Part shown: piece after piece, positions 24,879 to 33,069 of the stretch
Numbering within the stretch: the first letter of the stretch is position 1
How the letters are laid out: every line of letters begins with the position of its first letter
Assembly: GCA_021324185.1 (NCBI GenBank)
Contig: JAJPJN010000136.1
Location: 1-35,908 of the forward strand
Source: Terriglobia bacterium
GTDB lineage: Bacteria; Acidobacteriota; Terriglobia; Bryobacterales; Bryobacteraceae
Length of the DNA: 35,908 nucleotides
Direction: 5' to 3'
Notes under the pieces: generated by a model
Databases searched by the model: none
Told to the model about the DNA's origin: nothing
What the model saw: the letters and a program-made list of their open reading frames with translations, nothing else
Made by a program: the position numbers and the translations under genes

Positions 24879-24937
24879 ATGTGATTATAGCCCCAGTTAA
24901 ATGCACCCGCATGTGATTCTCCTCACCTATTAAATGC
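24879..24937 (+). repeat. Pair of imperfect direct repeats upstream of the YfdX-like gene
   Basis: ATGTGATT, 10 bases, TTAAATGC (24879-24904) is repeated as ATGTGATT, 11 bases, TTAAATGC (24911-24937), giving a period of 32-33 bases, about three helical turns. The spacing places both copies on the same DNA face, which would suit paired binding by a regulator. They lie about 95-155 bases before the start codon. Confidence 0.55.
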
Positions 24938-24985
24938 GCCTGAGTTATCCGAACTAACAAAGTTATTAGGTCCCCGTCCAAGCCG

Positions 24986-25011
24986 GTAGCCCGTACATTC
25001 GGGCCAGCTAC
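24986..25011 (+). other. Leader hairpin before the YfdX-like gene
   Basis: GTAG and CCCG pair with CGGG and CTAC around a TACATT loop, with a four-base bulge (CCAG) on the 3' side. It ends eight bases before the ribosome site AGGAG (25019-25023). No T-run follows, so it is not a terminator; it may be a 5' UTR stability or regulatory element. Confidence 0.35.
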
Positions 25012-25033
25012 AGTCCCTAGGAGAAAACACAGC

Positions 25034-25906
25034 ATGAAAGTTCGTTACTTATCCGCAATGTGTGTGGTTTGTCAACTCACACTGATGACATCCTTGCTAA
25101 GTGCTGCACCGCCGCAGACAAACTCAAGCAGTAGCAGCACGGCAGCTTCCAGTGCAAACAGTCAAAGCGCCAAGCACATGACCCAACTTGCAACTAAGCT
25201 CCTTCAGCAGGTAACCGACGCCAAGCAGGCGATCTCAAATAATAACAAGCAAGCCGCGCTGAAGGATGTGAATCAGGCTCTTGCAGACCGCAACCAGCTC
25301 GCCTCCGTGGCCAAGGCCAACGGGTACAACTTAGTCGTACCGTTATACACCGAGTTCGACGAAAGCTCCACCCTGGCTCCCCTCATCTCTGCACGCAAAG
25401 GGAACCAGAATTCAAAGCCAAAGAACGCGCTGAACAGTTACACTCCGATTACGGTAGATCAGGTTTCCGGCGAATACACATTTATCGGGCTGGATCTCGA
25501 TAAAGCGAAGACGCGTTTGGAGGCAGCGAAGACGGCACTCAACAATGGAAACAACCAGGCGGCCTCGGATTCACTCGACGCAATCGGAACTGATCTGGTG
25601 ATGGAGACCGATCAAATGAGCCTGCCGCTGCTCGCCGCCCGCGAAAACCTCAACATCGCGGAATCTGCGGTTAAGAACGGGCATAACAAGGAAGCCGCTG
25701 CAGCCCTCAAAGAAGCATCGACGGATCTTAACAAGTATGTGGACGCGAACGCGAACAGTCAACATGCCGAAGATGCGAAAAACCTGAGTAAGACAATTGA
25801 TGCTTACTCGAACACACTCAGCCAGTCTCATGCGGGCTCAGCCGCTAAGATCGACGGATGGTGGCACCAGGTCGATAATTGGTTCAACCACCCGTCTAAG
25901 TCCTGA
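25034..25906 (+). CDS. Exported YfdX-like helical protein
   Basis: 290 aa with a signal peptide (MKVRYLSAMCVVCQLTLMTS, cleavage probably after SAA near residue 25) and a Ser/Thr/Ala-rich linker. The mature part is mostly helical, with duplicated patterns such as DAKQAISNNNKQAALKDVNQAL and ENLNIAESAVKNGHNKEAAA, plus a VPLYTEFDESSTLAP segment. These fit the YfdX family (periplasmic or cytoplasmic proteins tied to acid and multidrug response in enterics), although the match is by pattern only. AGGAG is ten bases upstream of the ATG. Asn/Gln/Lys-rich composition differs from neighbours. It is preceded by direct repeats and a hairpin, suggesting regulated expression. Confidence 0.65.
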   Translation: MKVRYLSAMCVVCQLTLMTSLLSAAPPQTNSSSSSTAASSANSQSAKHMTQLATKLLQQVTDAKQAISNNNKQAALKDVNQALADRNQLASVAKANGYNLVVPLYTEFDESSTLAPLISARKGNQNSKPKNALNSYTPITVDQVSGEYTFIGLDLDKAKTRLEAAKTALNNGNNQAASDSLDAIGTDLVMETDQMSLPLLAARENLNIAESAVKNGHNKEAAAALKEASTDLNKYVDANANSQHAEDAKNLSKTIDAYSNTLSQSHAGSAAKIDGWWHQVDNWFNHPSKS

Positions 25907-25949
25907 ATAGCGTTTCGAGCCGGTTTCGTTGTAGCTTGAGGCCGCGCCG

Positions 25950-28037
25950 TTACTCTTCTTCTTCCACATGCATGTGCGCCTTGGCCGCAGCGATAATCTT
26001 TTCAGCCTGCGGCTGCGGCACATAGTCGTAATGATCAAATTCCATGTGGAAGGAGGCGCGGCCTTGGGTCTTGGAGATGAGATCGTTCTGATACGTCAGC
26101 ATCTCCGCCATGGGCACCTGGGCGCGGATGGTTTGCATGTTGCCTTTCAGGTCCATGCCCGTGATGCGGCCCCGGCGGCCGTTGAAATCGCTCATCAAAT
26201 CGCCGGCAAATTCTGCGGGTGTTTCCACTTCCACATTCATGATGGGCTCGAGCAACGCTGGTTTGGCCTGCTGCATGGCTGCCCGGAATGCTTTCCGGCC
26301 CGCCAGCTTGAACGCCATTTCGGACGAATCCACGTCATGGTAGGAGCCGTCGTACAGCGTCACGCGAAAATCGGTCACCGGGTAGCCGGCAATGAAGCCC
26401 TGCTCGGCTGCTTCGAGAATTCCTTTTTCCACCGCTGGAATGAATTGCCTGGGAATTGCGCCGCCGAAAATGTCGTTTACGAACTGAAACTTCTCGCCGC
26501 GCGCAAGCGGTTCCAGCTTGATCCAGCAGTCGCCGAACTGGCCGTGGCCGCCGGTCTGCTTTTTGTGGCGGCCTTGCACACTGGCTGTGCCGCGCACCGT
26601 CTCGCGATACGGAATCTTCGGCGCCTTCAGTTCCACTTCCACGCCATACCGTCGCTTCAGGCGGCTGACTACAATTTCGACATGCTGCTGGCCGTTGCCG
26701 GCCAAAAGAAATTCCTTCGTTTGCGGATCGCGGTAGAAACGTAGCGACCGGTCTTCTTCCAGAATCTTTGAAAGCGCCGTGCTGAGGCGGTCCTCATCAT
26801 TTCGCGTCTTGGCGGAGATCGCGTAGGCAATGGACGGCTCCGGCAGCTCAATGCCGCGAATCACAACACAATTCGTCTTTTCGCAGAGAGTATCCCCAGT
26901 CAATGTCTCCTTCAGCTTCGCAACCACGCCGATGTCGCCGGCGCGCAGTTCGGTGATGGGCTGCATCTGCTTTCCGAACGGGGTTGCGATATGCGCCAGG
27001 CGCTCGCTCGCGTTCGAGCGCATATTCGTCAGATGCGCATCGTCCTTGATGGTCCCGGACATCACCTTGAAATAGGAAACACGCCCCGCAAACGGGTCGG
27101 CGGCTGTCTTGAAAACGAAGATGCTCGGCGAGTCTTTCGGATCAATCTTCTTCGTCGTTTCCTGGCCGTTTTGCGTTGCCGCAACCGGCGCGCGCTCGAG
27201 CGGCGAGGGCATAATCTCGGCGACAAAATTCAAGAGCGCGTCGGAACCAACGTTCTGAAGAGCCGAGCCGCACAGGATCGGAAAAATTTTGCGCTCGCGC
27301 ACCGATTGCTGTAAGCCGCTGATGATGTGCTCAACCGGCAAAGTGCCGCTCGAGAAAAACTCCTCCATCAGTTCGTCATTGCCTTCCGCAATCATCTCTA
27401 CCAGCGCTTCGTGGGCCGCATCTGCCTCGGCTTTGAGCTCGGCAGGAATCTCGCCTTCTTTGCCCTTGCCCTCGCCGGGCTTATAGGTGTAGCTGCGCAT
27501 GCGGATCAGGTCGATGACACCGCTAAAATTCTTCTCCTCGCCCAGCGGCAGAAAAACCGGCACTGCGGCCCTGCCGAAGACTTCGTGAACGTTATCGACC
27601 ACGCGCTGGAAGGAAGATCGCTCCCGGTCCAGCTTGTTGACCACCAGCGCGCATGGCAGCTTGAACTCCTCCGCGAATCCCCACACCTTCTCAGTGCTGA
27701 CTTCTACGCCCGCCACGCCATCGAGCAGCAGCAGCGCCGAATCCGCCGCCAGCATCGTGGAGCGCGCATCGTTCAGGAAAATGTTATAACCGGGCGTGTC
27801 GATGAGGTTCAGCTTCGTCTTCTGCCAGGCAAATGCGGCCAGCGCCGAGGTAATCGTGAGCTTCCGCGCAATCTCTTCTTCGTCGAAATCGGTGATCGTA
27901 TTGCCTTCGTCGACTTTGAGATGCCGGTCAGTCGCGCCTGTCGTCGCCAGCAGCGCTGATGTCAACGACGTCTTCCCGCAGTGCCCATGCCCAATTAAAG
28001 CCACGTTCCGAATGTCGGAACTATCGAAGACCCTCAT
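25950..28037 (-). CDS. Elongation factor G-like translational GTPase (EF-G paralogue)
   Basis: 695 aa with the full EF-G domain order. The G1 loop is GHGHCGKT (residues 16-23) instead of the AHIDAGKT of canonical EF-G. The switch I region holds EGNTITDFDEEEIARKLTI, G3 is DTPGYN (about 81), and G4 is NKLD. Domains II-V follow, with GHGQFGDCWIKLEP (about 490) and C-terminal EVETPAEFAGDLMSDFNGRRGRI. The divergent G1 and lone position, away from rpsL/rpsG/tuf, indicate the EF-G-like subgroup rather than the housekeeping fusA. GGAGG lies nine bases before the ATG. It probably acts on the ribosome, but translocation versus recycling or rescue cannot be told. Confidence 0.9.
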   Translation of the reverse strand: MRVFDSSDIRNVALIGHGHCGKTSLTSALLATTGATDRHLKVDEGNTITDFDEEEIARKLTITSALAAFAWQKTKLNLIDTPGYNIFLNDARSTMLAADSALLLLDGVAGVEVSTEKVWGFAEEFKLPCALVVNKLDRERSSFQRVVDNVHEVFGRAAVPVFLPLGEEKNFSGVIDLIRMRSYTYKPGEGKGKEGEIPAELKAEADAAHEALVEMIAEGNDELMEEFFSSGTLPVEHIISGLQQSVRERKIFPILCGSALQNVGSDALLNFVAEIMPSPLERAPVAATQNGQETTKKIDPKDSPSIFVFKTAADPFAGRVSYFKVMSGTIKDDAHLTNMRSNASERLAHIATPFGKQMQPITELRAGDIGVVAKLKETLTGDTLCEKTNCVVIRGIELPEPSIAYAISAKTRNDEDRLSTALSKILEEDRSLRFYRDPQTKEFLLAGNGQQHVEIVVSRLKRRYGVEVELKAPKIPYRETVRGTASVQGRHKKQTGGHGQFGDCWIKLEPLARGEKFQFVNDIFGGAIPRQFIPAVEKGILEAAEQGFIAGYPVTDFRVTLYDGSYHDVDSSEMAFKLAGRKAFRAAMQQAKPALLEPIMNVEVETPAEFAGDLMSDFNGRRGRITGMDLKGNMQTIRAQVPMAEMLTYQNDLISKTQGRASFHMEFDHYDYVPQPQAEKIIAAAKAHMHVEEEE

Positions 28038-28098
28038 ATCTTTTTGCCTCCAGATGAGCGGCCAGACTGGCAGTGAGGCGGCGCTTGATTCCGCAAAC

Positions 28099-28263
28099 TC
28101 ATAGATATTGAGCAGGCGTCGCCGGACAGCCGTTGATTAGCTGGCCGAAGTCGAGAGCATAGCAAACCGGGCCCGAAGAATCGGCAAACCAAAGCGATTG
28201 CCCGCCATCTGCCGCTATCCCCGGATAGCTACGGAACCCGTTGACTTCTTGCCGCCGCGAATC
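28099..28263 (-). pseudogene. Coding-like remnant with no start codon
   Basis: Directly after the stop of the S9 peptidase, in the same frame, about 54 codons read through to TGA 28099-28101. The stretch contains NGFRSYPGIAADGGQSLWF and ADSSGPVCYALDFGQLINGC, a protein-like composition with two Cys, but no ATG, GTG or TTG in frame. It resembles the C-terminal end of an exported, possibly pilin-like, protein. It may be the tail of a gene deleted when the peptidase operon inserted, or readthrough sequence. The rest of the 28038-28263 gap shows nothing recognisable. Confidence 0.35.
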
Positions 28264-30831
28264 TCAATTCTGGCTGCTGGCGCCCTCGGCCGCGTCCGGC
28301 GATAGCGACACCTTGTTCCAATCCGGTGGTTCCACGCCCAGCAGATTGTGAACGAAAAAATCGTCACGATAGTGCTCGGTATTTAGTATCCCGACGCCGT
28401 GGTTCTGCCCTGGGATGTACAGCATCTCAAAATGCTTATGGGCCTTTACCAGCGCGTTCACTACTTGGAGTGACGATGCCGGATCGACATTGCTATCCAT
28501 CTCACCAACAATAATCAATGCCTTGCCTTGCAAGCGATAGGCGTTATCTACATTGGAGGACGCAGCGTACTGGGGACCGACAGGCCAGCCCATCCACTGC
28601 TCGTTCCACCAAAGCTTATCCATGCGGTTGTCGTGGCAGCCGCTGTTTGTGACCACAACTTTGTAGAAATCAGGATGGAACAACACACCGCCGAGCGAGT
28701 TCTGCCCGCCCGCCGATGTTCCAAAGATGCCTGCGCGCGAAATGTCGTAATACGGATACTTGGCCGCCACCGCCTTGTGCCACAGAATGCGATCCGGGAA
28801 CCCGGCATCGCCCAGATTTTTATACGCGACGTCGTGAAATGCCTTCGAGCGGTTGCTGGTGCCCATGCCGTCAATGTGAACCACGATGAACCCGAGATCG
28901 GCCAGCGCCTGATCCGGCGACACAGCGATAAATGTCTTGGGTACAAACGAACCCTGCGGCCCCGCATAGATGTTTTCAATCACCGGATATTTTTTCGACG
29001 GATCGAAGTTGGTGGGGCGGATGATAATTCCCCAGATGTCGGTCTTTCCATCGCGCCCCTTAGCGACAAATACTTCAGGATATTTGAACCCGGCGGCCAG
29101 GAGAGCGGAAGCGTCGCCTTTATCCAGGTCGAGAATCATTTTCTGATCTTCCGTTCGATGCAATTGCGCAACGGGCGGAAGATCGACGCGCTGCCACGTG
29201 TCTACGTAATATTTGTGATCGCGCGAAAAATTGATGCTGTGAGTAGCATCGGCCTCAGTTAGCCGGGTAAGTCCTGTGCCATCGAAGTTGACCCGATAGA
29301 ACTGCGTGAAATACGGATCTTCCCCCGGAACAGATCCACCTGCATCAAACCAGATCTGGCGCTTGTCGTCATCCACCCAATCCACATTGCGCACCAGCCA
29401 GTCGCCCTTTGTAATCTGGTTCTTCACTTGACCGGTCACACCGTCGTATAAGTACAGATGCTCCCAGCCGTCGCGCTCGGAGGCCCAGATGATCTCTTTG
29501 CCGTCATTCACGTCGTGGCGGTATTTTCTGCCCGCAGACATGCCGGGGCCGAGATTGTTGTAGTAAATGAATGTGTTTGAAGTCTCAGTAATAAGAGGGC
29601 GCGCTTTACCCGTCTGAGCGTCCACTTCAATGACACGATAGACCTGATGCCCGCGCTGGTTGTATTCAAAGGTAAATGCCCGGCTATCTTTCCACCAGAC
29701 CGGCGGGCTGAGGGAATAAGGATTCGGAAACAGCGCGTTATCGATTTCAATCTCTTTTTTCGTTTCGATATCGAACAGCGCGGGATGTGCAATGTCCAAC
29801 GTGTCGCCCGGCTTCGCGTAATGAATCGTCATGTGCTTGGGCTGAATCTGGTCGGGCGGTGACGATTCGATGTACATCACCTCGCGGTCGTAACCGGGCC
29901 GCGTGTGATATGCAACCAGCTTCTTAGAGTCAGGCGACCACGCAATCGATCTCAGGGTGTAGTAATTGCCCTCGGAACCATCCGTACTAAGTGGAACGCC
30001 GGGATGATCGCCCACCGGCTTAATAAATACGTTGAAGTTCTCAATGAACGCCTCCCACTTACCGTCAAAAGAGGCGCAAACCTCCGGCGGTTGAGGCGGA
30101 AGCTGATCCGGAAACTGCGATCCAACACCCAGCCGCGCCGGACGCTCCGTTCGATTCTGCGCCTGTGCGCGATGAAGCTGCGGCGCGCACGCATGTTGCG
30201 CCGGTCCGTAGCGGCCTTCGTCTCCATCTTGCGATGCAGGCGGCTCATATGGGAGCCCATCCACCGGATCTCCGCCGATTTCCTGCGGGTTCAGAACGGA
30301 TTCATCGCCCGAAACGTCACGGCCCGGCCCGCGCGCGGGAATGGGACCTTGCCTGGTACACGTGTATTCGGTGAGACTGCACTTGTACAAAATGCCGCCT
30401 GTGCCGAACTGAATCGCTTTGTCGCCGTCAATAAAGGTCAGAGGCGCAGTGGAACCCGGCGCTACCGGGCGGCGATCGGGTCTCGCCTGTTGCGGCGCGA
30501 ACGGCAGCGCGAGCGCCGTATATTTGTGACCGGTGGCGGTGGAGATCGCCTCAGCCAGCTTCTCATGATCGAAGGCCGGCTTTTTCGACGGAACGGTCGC
30601 ATCCACCAGCACGAATTCCGTACCGCCTTTCACAGTGCGCGGATACCAGAAGTGGTCGCTATCTCCAATCCAGTTAATTGGACCCGGCACGTTCACCACC
30701 AGCCCGCGTGCCTTCGCTTGCAGCCCGTGCGCGCGCTGGTAATCCGCCAGCGTGCCCTGCCCCCAAAGCGGCGTGCTCGCCAGCAGCATACAAATGACGA
30801 AAGCCGGCTTATTCGAAAAAGTTTTACGCAT
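28264..30831 (-). CDS. Secreted S9 family (dipeptidyl peptidase IV-like) serine peptidase
   Basis: 855 aa after choosing ATG 30831, which has GGAG six bases upstream and begins a clear signal peptide ([20 protein letters not shown], cut after WGQ). The N-terminal two-thirds is a DPPIV-type beta-propeller ([50 protein letters not shown]). The catalytic alpha/beta-hydrolase domain has GTSAGG with nucleophile S706, then D779 in GEMDSNVDP and H811 in GQNHGVG. DPPIV-like enzymes release dipeptides from N-termini, often after Pro or Ala. It lies 29 bases after an HExxH protein gene and downstream of a TonB receptor, so it is likely part of a peptide-use operon. Confidence 0.92.
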   Translation of the reverse strand: MRKTFSNKPAFVICMLLASTPLWGQGTLADYQRAHGLQAKARGLVVNVPGPINWIGDSDHFWYPRTVKGGTEFVLVDATVPSKKPAFDHEKLAEAISTATGHKYTALALPFAPQQARPDRRPVAPGSTAPLTFIDGDKAIQFGTGGILYKCSLTEYTCTRQGPIPARGPGRDVSGDESVLNPQEIGGDPVDGLPYEPPASQDGDEGRYGPAQHACAPQLHRAQAQNRTERPARLGVGSQFPDQLPPQPPEVCASFDGKWEAFIENFNVFIKPVGDHPGVPLSTDGSEGNYYTLRSIAWSPDSKKLVAYHTRPGYDREVMYIESSPPDQIQPKHMTIHYAKPGDTLDIAHPALFDIETKKEIEIDNALFPNPYSLSPPVWWKDSRAFTFEYNQRGHQVYRVIEVDAQTGKARPLITETSNTFIYYNNLGPGMSAGRKYRHDVNDGKEIIWASERDGWEHLYLYDGVTGQVKNQITKGDWLVRNVDWVDDDKRQIWFDAGGSVPGEDPYFTQFYRVNFDGTGLTRLTEADATHSINFSRDHKYYVDTWQRVDLPPVAQLHRTEDQKMILDLDKGDASALLAAGFKYPEVFVAKGRDGKTDIWGIIIRPTNFDPSKKYPVIENIYAGPQGSFVPKTFIAVSPDQALADLGFIVVHIDGMGTSNRSKAFHDVAYKNLGDAGFPDRILWHKAVAAKYPYYDISRAGIFGTSAGGQNSLGGVLFHPDFYKVVVTNSGCHDNRMDKLWWNEQWMGWPVGPQYAASSNVDNAYRLQGKALIIVGEMDSNVDPASSLQVVNALVKAHKHFEMLYIPGQNHGVGILNTEHYRDDFFVHNLLGVEPPDWNKVSLSPDAAEGASSQN

Positions 30832-30860
30832 AAGTCTCCTCAGTGCCGTCGCCGCCGCAA

Positions 30861-33065
30861 TTAATGTGGATTGATAGTCATGGATGCACGGTGCCCGGTC
30901 ACCGTGGACCAATAATAAATCCACTGCTTCCCAATCGCGCTCGTCCGCTCGAGTAAGTCAGGCGACGGCTTCTTTCCATGCTCCACGATGACTACCATAC
31001 CGGTGTTGAAGTTCTTTTGCGCCTGACCCACAGCGGGCTGGCGTGGCCCTTCGGCCGCAATGACATCGTCAATGGTTACTTTGATTCGATCCGCCTTGAA
31101 AACAGGATGGCCGTTCGCGTCCTTGCCGGCAGGCACCAGGTTCTTGAGCAGGAAAAACGTTGGAACCTCGGCCGGCGAAATCAGGCCCATTAAGTAAAGG
31201 TCCAGATACGAATAACCCGTCGCCGGCACATAGTAATCGTCATCAAGCTGGGTAAATGTCCCGTCGAAGTTGTCCTGCCAGACCCCGCCGCCCATCGCCG
31301 ACGCTTCCACCGGCCGCTGATACGGAAATGCCACGGGAGCTTGCAAGCCTCTGGCCCAATGCGTAGGGCCAAGCGGAATCAACTCGCCATTAATCTTTGC
31401 CGAAACGAAGGCCGACCAGCGATGCCCCATCTCATGCCCAATCTGCGACATGGCGTAGTTATAAGGCAGCATCTTGCCGTCCGGCGTGCTTTCATCCAAC
31501 TGATGCTCATAGTAATCGATATCGCGGCTGTTGCCCGTGTGTTCGCCGGCAGGCGGATATTCCTGCATCTGGTTTGATCCAACATACACCGGCTGTATAA
31601 ATCCCCATTGAAATCGCCCGGCACTGCAGTAACTCTCAATTCCTCTTTCGGTCTGTCCGATGCCGGTTACATGGCCGCCCATGGGGCCGTTGCTGGGCGT
31701 GCCGGCTTCCTGATTATCAACGCGAAAATCCGAGTAATAAGCGAGAAAGTCGAACTTATCGCCGAGTGCGTTAATTACGGTACAGCTCAAATCTCTGGGG
31801 TTAGGCAATGACAGGTAATGAAATGCCTCGTAGACGACGGTAAACGGGCCCTCGTTGGCGCCTAAGGACGAAAAATGCACCTCCGGACTACGAATTCCGG
31901 AAAGCGATACCGGATGTTCGGGCACTTGCGAGGTGATGTTCGATGCATTCTCTCCCGCCGCCGCATCGGCGGAAATCGTAATGTTTCTGCTGTTCCGGAA
32001 CGCAGCCGGCAGCAGCCCTTGAATGGCGATGCTGTTCCCGCTTACCTTGACCTCCCGGGCGATGCCCGGCCCAAACGCGACATAGCGGGAATTGCCGGAA
32101 GCGCCATTCCGGCCCGGCCGGCCGATGCCGCGAACTGTCCAGACAACGCGCTCTGCGTTCGGCGCGTCCATATAGATGCGGTATCGTAAGCCGGTTAATC
32201 CCGGGTCTCCTTCCGCCAGCGCCGGCCCGCGAGTCTCTAAAGTAATTTTCAGGAACATCTCATCAACCGCCGACACTCTCAACTTGCTGATATCGGCGTA
32301 TGGCGAGGCTTGGGGATGAGCTTCGCCGGGAATTGACGTGATCAACTTTTCTTTTCCGCTATCGACTTTCGGATACAATCCGACAATCGCATCTCGCGCC
32401 GCCAACTGGTTGTACGACATCTCAATCGCGCCGTCTTTTTGCAGCACTAACTGAAAACGGTTGACCGTCGGCTTCCAGGTGAAGTCTTGTATGTTGCCCC
32501 AGGGCTCGGTCAAGTCCCAGGTGATCACTGCCCGGTCCGGCAATTCCTTGGCATACTTTTTGCCCGACATTCTGGGCTTGAGGAAGACGCTGATTCCCGG
32601 AACCGTGTTGACGATTGAGGAAGCGGCCACGGACAACTGATCGAAGCGCCCCATTGGAAATCCGCCGCCGCCGTGCTCGTTCGGCCCGTTCTGAGGCAAG
32701 CCAAACGTCACTGTTCCTGTCGTGCCCACAGCGAAGGAATCCCATTTTTGACCGGAAAACGGAAATGAGAAGTTGTGCAGCGTGACCCGGCTGCCGGTGA
32801 TCTCAGAGCCGAACTCCGCATCCCAATCGAGCGGAAGGTTTTCTACCTTATAGCCGCTCCCTGCAGGCTTAAATCGCAGAGTGCGGTGATCAAGGTCAAA
32901 CAGGTTTGCTTTTCCCAGCGCGTTCTCGTTCAGCTCCATCACGATCAGATCGCCCTGCGTCGTGATAGTGCCGATCGAGTGTCCCGGCTCGAAATTCTGC
33001 TGTGCCCGCAGTGGGCTGAAAAAACTTGCAGTTCCAAGGCCGAAAAGAACAATTAGCCGGCGCAC
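30861..33065 (-). CDS. Secreted zincin-like protein (HExxH) of unrecognised family
   Basis: About 734 aa from GTG 33065; the product then begins [21 protein letters not shown], a good signal peptide. A GTG at 33089 would add eight residues and overlap the TonB receptor gene by 20 bases. The middle is beta-rich and Ig- or jelly-roll-like. Around residue 545 lies [12 protein letters not shown] with a zinc-protease HExxH motif, followed by [14 protein letters not shown] and [18 protein letters not shown], a pattern seen in several uncharacterised extracellular metalloprotease-like proteins. The third zinc ligand is not obvious. It sits between the TonB receptor and S9 peptidase genes, which supports a role in extracellular protein breakdown. 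Confidence 0.7.
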   Translation of the reverse strand: MRRLIVLFGLGTASFFSPLRAQQNFEPGHSIGTITTQGDLIVMELNENALGKANLFDLDHRTLRFKPAGSGYKVENLPLDWDAEFGSEITGSRVTLHNFSFPFSGQKWDSFAVGTTGTVTFGLPQNGPNEHGGGGFPMGRFDQLSVAASSIVNTVPGISVFLKPRMSGKKYAKELPDRAVITWDLTEPWGNIQDFTWKPTVNRFQLVLQKDGAIEMSYNQLAARDAIVGLYPKVDSGKEKLITSIPGEAHPQASPYADISKLRVSAVDEMFLKITLETRGPALAEGDPGLTGLRYRIYMDAPNAERVVWTVRGIGRPGRNGASGNSRYVAFGPGIAREVKVSGNSIAIQGLLPAAFRNSRNITISADAAAGENASNITSQVPEHPVSLSGIRSPEVHFSSLGANEGPFTVVYEAFHYLSLPNPRDLSCTVINALGDKFDFLAYYSDFRVDNQEAGTPSNGPMGGHVTGIGQTERGIESYCSAGRFQWGFIQPVYVGSNQMQEYPPAGEHTGNSRDIDYYEHQLDESTPDGKMLPYNYAMSQIGHEMGHRWSAFVSAKINGELIPLGPTHWARGLQAPVAFPYQRPVEASAMGGGVWQDNFDGTFTQLDDDYYVPATGYSYLDLYLMGLISPAEVPTFFLLKNLVPAGKDANGHPVFKADRIKVTIDDVIAAEGPRQPAVGQAQKNFNTGMVVIVEHGKKPSPDLLERTSAIGKQWIYYWSTVTGHRASMTINPH

Positions 33066-33069
33066 GCGA

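Noticed and set aside
27327-27959. 210-codon frame on the + strand opposite the EF-G-like gene
   Set aside because: Antisense of a well-supported GTPase gene and no own ribosome site or motif.
29905-30864. 319-codon frame on the + strand opposite the S9 peptidase
   Set aside because: Extremely Arg-rich antisense product; the peptidase frame has signal peptide, propeller and ribosome site.
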